NCBI RefSeq assembly: GCF_900108225.1
Contig: NZ_FNUZ01000007.1
Span: 62,001 to 126,000, forward strand
Direction of reading: 5' to 3'
DNA length: 64,000 nt
Source of the DNA: Thalassococcus halodurans
GTDB lineage: Bacteria > Pseudomonadota > Alphaproteobacteria > Rhodobacterales > Rhodobacteraceae
The notes below the pieces were generated by a model. The model did no database searches. It worked only from the letters and a program-made list of their open reading frames with translations, and was not told the DNA's origin. Numbering within the stretch: the stretch's first letter is position 1; every line of letters starts with the position of its first letter. Both the position numbers and the translations under genes were made by a program. Positions 16,574 to 23,598 of the stretch are shown piece by piece.

Positions 16574-17503
16574 GTGAAACCACTTGCCCTGTTGGCGTGC
16601 CTGTGTGCGACGCCCGCCTTTGCAGCTGACCAGATGTCTGTCGTGCTTGACTGGTTCGTAAACCCCGACCACGGCCCGATTATCGTCGCGCAGGAAAACG
16701 GCTATTTTGCAGAACAAGGCCTTGAGGTCGAAGTGATCGCCCCGGCCGATCCTTCTGATCCGCCCAAGCTGGCCGCTGCCGGAAAGGCCGATCTGGCGAT
16801 TTCCTATCAGCCTCAGCTTCATTTGCAGGTGGCAGAAGGTCTGCCGCTCAAGCGCGTTGGCACATTGGTCGCCACGCCGCTGAACTGTCTTCTGACGCTG
16901 GAAGACGGCCCTGTTCAATCCATTGCGGATCTGGCCGGACGCAAGATCGGATTTTCCATCGCAGGCGTGGAAGAGGCGCTTTTGGGTGCGATGCTGCAGC
17001 CTGCTGGTATCGGTCTGGACGATGTTGAACTGGTCAACGTGAACTGGTCGTTGTCCCCTGCGCTGATGTCGGGTCAGGTGGATGCGGTGATCGGGGCCTT
17101 CCGCAATTTCGAACTGAACCAGATGGAGATCGAAGGCATTGCGGGCCGCTGCCTTTATCCCGAAGAACACGGGGTTCCCGCGTATGACGAACTGATCTAT
17201 GTCGCCAACCCCGACACGATGGATGCCGACCAGATTGCCCGTTTCCTTGCAGCGACGGAAAAGGCCACGCAATACATCGTCAACCATCCCGACGAGAGCT
17301 GGAAAATCTTTGCTGCAACCTCGGCGGAACTGGACGATGCGCTGAACGCGATGGCATGGCAGGATACCTTGCCGCGCTTTGCGTTGCGTCCGTCGGCGCT
17401 GGATGAAGGCCGTTACGCGCGGTTCGAGACGTTCCTGCATGATCGTGGTCTGGTCCCCACAGTGCGACCTGTGTCCGATCTGGCCGTGACGGTGGCCCAG
17501 TGA
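16574..17503 (+). CDS. thiY: ABC transporter substrate-binding protein, ThiY-like (pyrimidine precursor uptake)
   Basis: A 309-residue periplasmic NMT1/THI5-like protein with a signal peptide (LALLACLCATPAFAADQ, cleavage near residue 18). The mature protein starts MSVVLDWFVNPDHGPIIVAQENGYF, as in ThiY and related HMP-precursor binders. GTG start with AAGGAGA at 16561-16567. With the following tenA, ATPase and permease genes it forms a thiamin-pyrimidine salvage importer; formylaminopyrimidine is the substrate of characterised ThiXYZ. Confidence 0.9.
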   Translation: MKPLALLACLCATPAFAADQMSVVLDWFVNPDHGPIIVAQENGYFAEQGLEVEVIAPADPSDPPKLAAAGKADLAISYQPQLHLQVAEGLPLKRVGTLVATPLNCLLTLEDGPVQSIADLAGRKIGFSIAGVEEALLGAMLQPAGIGLDDVELVNVNWSLSPALMSGQVDAVIGAFRNFELNQMEIEGIAGRCLYPEEHGVPAYDELIYVANPDTMDADQIARFLAATEKATQYIVNHPDESWKIFAATSAELDDALNAMAWQDTLPRFALRPSALDEGRYARFETFLHDRGLVPTVRPVSDLAVTVAQ

Positions 17504-18171
17504 CCTACGGCAGTACCTTTCCCGTCTGGCGTGCTGCTGCTGGTGATCACTGGCACGCCTATACCCATCATGCCTTTGTCGAAGGGCTGAGGGACGGCAC
17601 CCTGCCGCGCGAAAGCTTTCTGCATTATCTGGTGCAGGATTACCTGTACCTTGTGCATTTTGCGCGGGCTTGGGCCTTGGCGATGACCAAGGCCGAAACG
17701 CTGGAAGAAATGCGCCATTGTGCGGCGACGACCCAAGCGTTGATCGATGATGAATTGCGGCTTCATACCCGCATTTGCGCCGAGGCGGGGATTTCCGAAA
17801 GCACATTGCAAAGTGCCGAAGAACGCCCCGCGACGCTGGCCTATACCCGCTACGTTCTGGATGCAGGCCACGCAGGCGGGTTTCTTGATCTGATGGCAGC
17901 ACTGGCCCCTTGTGTGATGGGCTATGGCGAAATCGGAGCCCGTCTTTTGGCGTCGGATCCGGCGCCGGACTATGCAGACTGGATCGAAACCTATGGGGGT
18001 GGTGATTATCAGGTACTGTGTTCCCGTGTCGGTACCTTGATCGACGAGGCGGTGCGCTTGCGTCTGGGGGAGGGGGCCGAAGCATCACCAAGCTGGCCGC
18101 GTTTGTGTCAAAGGTTCACCACGGCAACGCGGCTCGAGGTCGGGTTCTGGGATATGGGGCTTGATCCGTGA
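17500..18171 (+). CDS. tenA: TenA-family aminopyrimidine aminohydrolase
   Basis: A 223-residue helical TenA/Thi-4 protein. The conserved cysteine is C138 in ALAPCVMGYGEIG, aligning with the catalytic cysteine of Bacillus TenA. It hydrolyses degraded thiamin pyrimidines to HMP, which ThiD then phosphorylates. The GTG start overlaps the preceding TGA stop (GTGA), and its own stop overlaps the ATPase gene in the same way. Confidence 0.92.
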   Translation: MTYGSTFPVWRAAAGDHWHAYTHHAFVEGLRDGTLPRESFLHYLVQDYLYLVHFARAWALAMTKAETLEEMRHCAATTQALIDDELRLHTRICAEAGISESTLQSAEERPATLAYTRYVLDAGHAGGFLDLMAALAPCVMGYGEIGARLLASDPAPDYADWIETYGGGDYQVLCSRVGTLIDEAVRLRLGEGAEASPSWPRLCQRFTTATRLEVGFWDMGLDP

Positions 18172-18908
18172 CAGCGCGCGCACCTGTCCCTGGACTATCC
18201 TTTGAAGGTTCGGTGTTTGCCGATGCAAGAACGGGTGCGCGGCGATTGCTTGGCCCATTGTCCTTGACTGTAACGGCGGGGCGCTGGACATGTCTTTTGG
18301 GGCCGTCCGGCGTTGGAAAATCCACGCTGTTGCAGGCCTTTACAGGTCTGCCGGACGGGTTGCGGATGGATGGATCGGCGGTGCTTGATACGGGGGCGCA
18401 GCCTTTGGGGCAGGTGGCCCTTATGGCGCAGGATGCGGGGCTTTTGCCGTGGTTGAGTGCGCTTCAGAATGTCTGGATCGGGTCGCGTCTGCGCGGAGAG
18501 AGGCCAGATCACGCCCGCGCAAAGGCGCTTCTGGAACAGGTCGGGCTGGGCGCGCAAGGGGCGCAAAACTGCACCCGTCTTTCCGGTGGTCAGCAACAGC
18601 GTCTGGCCCTTGCGCGCACGCTTTACGAAGACCGCCCGGTTGTTTTGCTGGACGAGCCGTTTTCCGCGCTGGATGTGGCGACGCGGTTGCGCGTGCAGGA
18701 CGTCGCCCGTGATCTTTTGAGCGGGCGTACTGTGCTGCATGTCACCCATGATCCTGCCGAAGCCGCGCGCATTGCCGATGACATTCTGATCCTTGATCAC
18801 AGCGGGCTGACACCCGTGTCTGTGCCGCAGCATTCAAAGCAGGCTGACGATCCGAAGGTTCAGGCGCTGACGTCCGATCTGACACGGCTGTTGCTGGAGG
18901 CTGCATGA
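18168..18908 (+). CDS. thiZ: ABC transporter ATPase, thiamin-precursor importer
   Basis: A 246-residue ABC ATPase with Walker A LLGPSGVGKSTLL, Q-loop MAQDAGLLPWLS, signature LSGGQQQRLALAR and Walker B VVLLDEPFSALD. Sequence type is that of nitrate/taurine/ThiZ importers. It energises the permease encoded next for the ThiY-like binding protein. GTG start overlapping the tenA stop. Confidence 0.9.
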   Translation: MTARAPVPGLSFEGSVFADARTGARRLLGPLSLTVTAGRWTCLLGPSGVGKSTLLQAFTGLPDGLRMDGSAVLDTGAQPLGQVALMAQDAGLLPWLSALQNVWIGSRLRGERPDHARAKALLEQVGLGAQGAQNCTRLSGGQQQRLALARTLYEDRPVVLLDEPFSALDVATRLRVQDVARDLLSGRTVLHVTHDPAEAARIADDILILDHSGLTPVSVPQHSKQADDPKVQALTSDLTRLLLEAA

Positions 18909-19651
18909 AATATCTTTTGCCCGCAGCTTTGATCCTGTGCCTTTGGCAGAGTGTTGTCTGGGTGACGGACGTGCCGGCCTTTATTCTTCCGCCGCCGGCA
19001 AAGGTCGCTGTGACGTTGTGGGGCAATCGGGCGCTTTTGGCGGAACATGCCATCGTGACCCTGTCCGAGGTGATGATCGGGCTCTTGCTTGGAGCGATAC
19101 TGGGTATGGTGACAGCACTTGGCCTTGCGATGGCGCCGCGCCTTGATCGCTGGCTGAAGCCTGTGTTGGTGCTCAGCCAATCCATTCCCGTTTTCGTGCT
19201 GGCGCCGATCCTGACGCTTTGGTTCGGCTACGGGCTTTGGTCAAAGATCATGATGGCGCTTTTGATCATCTATTTCCCTGTGACATCCGCCTTTCATGAC
19301 GCGTTGGTTGCGACCCCGCCCGCCTGGTTGCGGCAGGCAGAGGTCATGGGTGGAACGCGCTGGCGTGTTCTGTGGTTTTTGCGCGTGCCCGCGGCGTTGC
19401 CCGGCCTGATGTCGGGTCTGCGGCTTGCGGCTGTTTATGCGCCGATCGGGGCGATTATCGGGGAATGGGTGGGGGCGTCTCGGGGGCTGGGCTATTTGAT
19501 GCTGCTGTCCAACGGTCGGGCGAAAACGGGCCTGATGTTTGCGGCTGTTCTGGTCGTTGCGGTGATGACAATCCTGCTTCATGCCGTTGTGAATCGCCTT
19601 GCATGCAAGATCGAAAATAAGAGTCGCGGGCAGGCGGAGCCGTCGCTCTGA
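18905..19651 (+). CDS. thiX: ABC transporter permease, thiamin-precursor importer
   Basis: A 248-residue inner-membrane permease of the SsuC/TauC/ThiX type with about six hydrophobic segments and the EAA-like coupling loop (AEVMGGTRWRVLWFLRVPAALPGLMSGLR). It completes the ThiXYZ importer and is the last gene of the riboswitch-controlled operon. ATGA overlap with the ATPase gene. The next 226 bases are non-coding. Confidence 0.9.
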   Translation: MKYLLPAALILCLWQSVVWVTDVPAFILPPPAKVAVTLWGNRALLAEHAIVTLSEVMIGLLLGAILGMVTALGLAMAPRLDRWLKPVLVLSQSIPVFVLAPILTLWFGYGLWSKIMMALLIIYFPVTSAFHDALVATPPAWLRQAEVMGGTRWRVLWFLRVPAALPGLMSGLRLAAVYAPIGAIIGEWVGASRGLGYLMLLSNGRAKTGLMFAAVLVVAVMTILLHAVVNRLACKIENKSRGQAEPSL

Positions 19652-19733
19652 CCCCCGTTTTGTAACCGCTCATAAATTGAGCAATCCCGCACTGTATGCC
19701 TGATATTATCGCGCTGGCTGTAGTGGTCGTACA

Positions 19734-19747
19734 TTTTGCGAGCAAAA
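19734..19747. promoter_or_regulatory. Inverted repeat upstream of the nitrate assimilation operon
   Basis: TTTTGC-GA-GCAAAA, a perfect 14-base inverted repeat in the 226-base leader between the thi operon and the GAF/nir/nas genes. It is a candidate regulator site, loosely similar to the TTTGTGCATTCTGCAAAA stretch in front of narK (29673-29690). No clear -24/-12 promoter was found. Confidence 0.3.
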
Positions 19748-19877
19748 ATCGCGCTTAGGCTTGGACCTTCTGACGCTTATGCAGGCATTCGGCGCGCGAA
19801 GCTTATACGCAGAGTGACAATTCGGCCTAATCTAGTTGTTCTGGTTCTGCGTGCCTACGAGTCGAAAAGGACAGCCT

Positions 19878-20819
19878 ATGAGCCAGCCATTAGCCCCAGT
19901 GGCAACCTTTACCCGCATCGCCGAAGTGTGGATTCCCGAAGGGGATCATTTGGTGCATGGCGGTGGTGCCTATGACGGTGCCGAAGGCCTGAGCGATCTT
20001 TCCGGTCAGATGAGCTTTGCCAAGGGCGAAGGCCTGCCGGGCAAGGCGTGGGCCGAAGCGCGCCCCGTTGTTCTTAAGGAATTCGACGGATCGTATTTCA
20101 AACGGACAGAGGCCGCGAAAGAGGCCGGTCTGACCTGTGCCGTGGCCGTTCCTGTCTTTGCCGGAAAAACGCTGAAGGCCGTTCTGGTTATTCTGTGTGG
20201 CGACGATGCGGACCATCACGGCGCAATCGAAGTCTGGGAAGACGAAGGCAGCAAGCTGGTGCTGACAGACGGCTACTACGGGACCGCCAAGAATTTCGAA
20301 GCGATTTCTCAGGATATCTCGTTTGCCTACGGGCAGGGGCTTCCGGGGGGTGTTTGGGCGGCGTCCACGCCGATCCTTATGCGCGACCTGTCCCGTATCG
20401 GCGCGTTTATCCGTGCCGAGGCCGCAGGCGAGATCGGGTTGAAGAACGGTTTGGGCGTGCCTGTGCCGGTTCCGGGCGACAAATCCTATGTGCTGACACT
20501 GCTGTCCTCTGAAAACACACCGATCGCGCGCCGGTTCGAGATTTGGGACGCACGCCCCGAAGTGGTTGGCGCCGAGAAAAAAGCGCTGCGCATGGACGGG
20601 TTCTGCGCACTTGAAGGGCCGCTTTGGCCCAAAGAAAACCCGCCTGTCGATGCGGTATCGGCAAGCGCATGGCAGGGACCTGTCGGTCAGGTTCTGGGGT
20701 CGGGTCTGCCCGAAGTCCATCAAGGCGCGACCGGCCTTCCCAAGGGCTACACCCTGATGGTGGCCCTTCCTGTCTACAAAGACACCGAGCTGACCCACGT
20801 GGTCGCCTGGTACCTGTAA
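19878..20819 (+). CDS. Tandem GAF-domain protein in the nitrate assimilation operon
   Basis: A 313-residue soluble protein. Two similar GAF-like units are visible: about residues 10-125 (FAKGEGLPGKAWAEARPVV ... AVAVPVFAGKTLKAVLVILCG) and about 135-245 (FAYGQGLPGGVWAASTPIL ... GLGVPVPVPGDKSYVLTLL). A third partial segment follows (ASAWQGPVGQVLGSGLPEVHQG). No output domain is present, so it probably senses a small molecule and acts through a partner. It is first in the nirB-nirD-nasA operon and ends 8 bases before nirB, which suggests nitrate, nitrite or redox sensing; the ligand is unknown. An AAAAGGA site precedes the ATG at 19878. Confidence 0.75.
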   Translation: MSQPLAPVATFTRIAEVWIPEGDHLVHGGGAYDGAEGLSDLSGQMSFAKGEGLPGKAWAEARPVVLKEFDGSYFKRTEAAKEAGLTCAVAVPVFAGKTLKAVLVILCGDDADHHGAIEVWEDEGSKLVLTDGYYGTAKNFEAISQDISFAYGQGLPGGVWAASTPILMRDLSRIGAFIRAEAAGEIGLKNGLGVPVPVPGDKSYVLTLLSSENTPIARRFEIWDARPEVVGAEKKALRMDGFCALEGPLWPKENPPVDAVSASAWQGPVGQVLGSGLPEVHQGATGLPKGYTLMVALPVYKDTELTHVVAWYL

Positions 20820-20827
20820 GAAAGGCA

Positions 20828-23269
20828 ATGACGATGCAGAAACTTGTGGTTATCGGGGCAGGCATGGCCTCGGGACGGGTGCTGGAACACCTGTTCGACA
20901 CAGCGCCAGAGGCATTCGACGTCACTCTGTTCAACGCCGAGCCGCGTGGCAACTACAACCGGATCATGTTGTCGCCTGTTCTGTCGGGGGAAAAGACATT
21001 CGAAGAAATCGTCACCCATGACGATGCTTGGTATGCAGACAACAAGGTGACAACGCGGTTTGGCGAAAAGGTCACCAAAATCGATCGCGACCGTAAGGTG
21101 GTTGTCGGTGAAAACGGCGAAGTTGCTTATGACAAGCTGATCATCGGCACGGGCTCTGCCCCGTTCATCATCCCGATGCCGGGCCATGATCTGCCGGGTG
21201 TCGTTGCCTACCGCGATCTGGAAGATACAAACGCCATGATCGACGCATCGGCCAAGCCGGGCGGCAAGGCTGTTGTGATCGGCGGCGGTCTGTTGGGTCT
21301 TGAGGCTGCGGCGGGGCTGCGCCTGCGCGGCATGGACGTGACTGTGCTGCACATCATGGGTCACCTGATGGAGCGTCAGCTGGACGAAGCCGCGGGTTAC
21401 TTGCTGAAACAGGATCTGGAAAAGCGCGGCATCAATGTGATGCTGAAGGCGCAGACCAAGTGCATCGAAGGGGATGGCAAGGTCGAACGCGTTCTGCTGG
21501 AAGACGGCACTGTGCTTGAGGCCGATATCGTCTGTATGGCGGTCGGTATCCGTCCGGCCGCAGCACTGGGTCAGGATGCCGGTCTTGAAATGGGTCGCGC
21601 GATCAAGGTCGATGCGCAGATGCGCACCTCGGACCCTGATATTCTGGCGGTGGGTGAATGCGTCGAATTCGAAGGCAACCTGTTTGGTCTTGTTGCTCCG
21701 CTTTATGATCAGGCCAAGGTTCTGGCCAAAACCCTGTTGGGCGAAGACGACGCGTTCAAGATGCGCGAACTGTCGACCAAGTTGAAAGTCACAGGCTGCG
21801 ACCTGTTCAGCGCAGGCGATTTCGCCGAGGGCGACGCACGCGAAGACATCGTGTTCCGCGACCCCAAGCGCGGTGTTTACAAGCGTCTGGTCATCGAGGA
21901 CGACAAGCTGGTTGGTGCCGTGATGTACGGCGACACCGCGGATTCGAACTGGTTCTTCGGATTGATCAAAGACGGCTCGGACATCTCCGAGATGCGCGAC
22001 ACGATTATCTTTGGTCCGGCATTCCAGGGGGGTGGCGCTGCCGCCGCGGACCCTCTGGCAGCCGTTGCAGCATTGCCGGCTGACGCCGAAATCTGTGGCT
22101 GTAACGGCGTTTGCAAAGGCACAATTGTTACCGCCATCGAAGGCGGCGCGACCACGCTGGACGATGTGAAGGCCATCACCAAGGCTTCGGCGTCCTGCGG
22201 GACATGCACCGGTCTGGTGGAACAGGTTCTGGCCGTCACGCTGGGTGACAGCTTTGAGGCGAAGGCCGAAAAGCCGATCTGTAAGTGTACCGACCTGACC
22301 CACGAAGACGTGCGCCGTCTGATCAAATCGCAAGAGCTGAAATCGCAGCCTGCGGTCTGGCAGCAACTGGCGTGGAAAACGCCGAACGGCTGTCACGTAT
22401 GCCGTCCGGCCATCAACTATTACCTGCTGGCGGACTGGCCGCTGGACTATCAGGACGATTTGCAGTCGCGCTTTGTGAACGAACGCAACCATGCGAACAT
22501 CCAGAAGGACGGCACCTATTCCGTAATGCCGCGTATGTGGGGCGGGATGACCGATCCCGACGAGCTGATCGCCATCGCGCAAGCGGCGAAAAAGTTCGAC
22601 GCCGTGGTCAAGGTGACAGGCGGTCAGCGGATCGACCTTTTGGGCATCAAGAAAGAAGACCTGCCAGCGATCTGGTCGGATCTGAACGATGCGGGCATGG
22701 TTTCCGGCCACGCCTACACCAAGGGCCTTCGGACGGTGAAAACCTGTGTGGGGTCTGACTGGTGCCGCTTTGGTACGCAGGATTCGACCGGTCTGGGCAT
22801 CAAGCTTGAAAAACGCCTGTGGGGGTCTTGGACACCGCACAAGGTCAAGCTGGGTGTATCGGGATGTCCGCGCAACTGTGCTGAAGCGACCTGTAAGGAC
22901 GTGGGCGTGATTTGTGTCGACAGTGGCTATCAGATCGGTGTTGCCGGCGCGGCGGGTATGGATGTGAAAGAAACCGAACGTCTGATCGATGTGGCGACCG
23001 AAGAGGAAGCGATCGAATGGACCGTGGCTTTTGTCCAGCTGTACCGCGAAAACGCCAAGTATCTGGACCGCGCCTATAAGTGGGTTGCGAAAGTCGGGCT
23101 GGATTGGGTCAAGGAAACGCTGGACGATCCGGCGACCCGTGCCGCACTGATCGAACGTTTTGATATCTCGCAAAGCGTCTATCAGCACGACCCGTGGGCC
23201 GAACATGTAGAAAACCGTAAGGCGCAATATGCGCCGCTTGCCGACCTGACGACGGAGGCCGCAGAATGA
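20828..23269 (+). CDS. nirB: Assimilatory nitrite reductase [NAD(P)H] large subunit
   Basis: An 813-residue cytoplasmic enzyme reducing nitrite to ammonium. It has an FAD/NAD(P) oxidoreductase (residues 1-~400, VVIGAGMASGRVLEHL and VVIGGGLLGLEAAAGLRLRG), BFD-type [2Fe-2S] cysteines (ICGCNGVCKG ... SCGTCTG), a ferredoxin-like domain, and a siroheme/[4Fe-4S] domain with C640, C646, C680 and C684. The ATG at 20828 follows AAAGG; ATG 20834 is an alternative two residues shorter. It overlaps nirD by ATGA. No siroheme synthase gene is in the window. Confidence 0.97.
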   Translation: MTMQKLVVIGAGMASGRVLEHLFDTAPEAFDVTLFNAEPRGNYNRIMLSPVLSGEKTFEEIVTHDDAWYADNKVTTRFGEKVTKIDRDRKVVVGENGEVAYDKLIIGTGSAPFIIPMPGHDLPGVVAYRDLEDTNAMIDASAKPGGKAVVIGGGLLGLEAAAGLRLRGMDVTVLHIMGHLMERQLDEAAGYLLKQDLEKRGINVMLKAQTKCIEGDGKVERVLLEDGTVLEADIVCMAVGIRPAAALGQDAGLEMGRAIKVDAQMRTSDPDILAVGECVEFEGNLFGLVAPLYDQAKVLAKTLLGEDDAFKMRELSTKLKVTGCDLFSAGDFAEGDAREDIVFRDPKRGVYKRLVIEDDKLVGAVMYGDTADSNWFFGLIKDGSDISEMRDTIIFGPAFQGGGAAAADPLAAVAALPADAEICGCNGVCKGTIVTAIEGGATTLDDVKAITKASASCGTCTGLVEQVLAVTLGDSFEAKAEKPICKCTDLTHEDVRRLIKSQELKSQPAVWQQLAWKTPNGCHVCRPAINYYLLADWPLDYQDDLQSRFVNERNHANIQKDGTYSVMPRMWGGMTDPDELIAIAQAAKKFDAVVKVTGGQRIDLLGIKKEDLPAIWSDLNDAGMVSGHAYTKGLRTVKTCVGSDWCRFGTQDSTGLGIKLEKRLWGSWTPHKVKLGVSGCPRNCAEATCKDVGVICVDSGYQIGVAGAAGMDVKETERLIDVATEEEAIEWTVAFVQLYRENAKYLDRAYKWVAKVGLDWVKETLDDPATRAALIERFDISQSVYQHDPWAEHVENRKAQYAPLADLTTEAAE

Positions 23270-23598
23270 GCTGGACCGATATTGGCGCCCTGACAGACAT
23301 CCCCCTGCGCGGCGCGCGCATCGTGAAAACCCCTGCGGGCTGCATTGCTGTGTTCCGCACTGACGAAGCCGAAGTCTTTGCGACATCGAACAAATGCGCC
23401 CACAAGGGCGGCCCTTTGGCCGAAGGCATCGTGCATGGAAAACAGGTGACGTGCCCGCTGCATAATTGGGTTTATTCGTTGGAAACCGGCGAAGCCCAAG
23501 GTGCGGACGAAGGCAGCATTGCGACCTATCCGGTCAAGATCGAAGACGGTCGTCTGCTGCTTGATACGGATGCGGTTGCCGCGCGGAACGCCGCCTGA
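23266..23598 (+). CDS. nirD: Nitrite reductase small subunit with intact Rieske ligands
   Basis: A 110-residue Rieske-fold protein. The ligand set is complete: C44-x-H46 (CAHKGGPL) and C63-x2-H66 (CPLH), so a [2Fe-2S] cluster can bind; some NirD proteins of the family lack these residues. It partners NirB. ATGA overlap with nirB, and its stop overlaps the nasA start. Confidence 0.95.
   Translation: MSWTDIGALTDIPLRGARIVKTPAGCIAVFRTDEAEVFATSNKCAHKGGPLAEGIVHGKQVTCPLHNWVYSLETGEAQGADEGSIATYPVKIEDGRLLLDTDAVAARNAA

Noticed and set aside
15839-18091. A 750-codon minus-strand open frame across thiF, thiY and tenA
   Set aside because: It spans three clear genes of the thi operon in antisense, is rich in Arg/His/Gly and matches no family.
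19652-19877. Sigma-54 promoter in front of the nitrate assimilation operon
   Set aside because: A TGG...TTTTGC stretch near 19722-19739 has the wrong GG to GC spacing for a -24/-12 promoter.
20774-23386. An 870-codon open frame on the minus strand across nirB
   Set aside because: It is fully antisense to nirB, has no recognisable domain, and its length is explained by the GC-rich third-position bias of the real gene.
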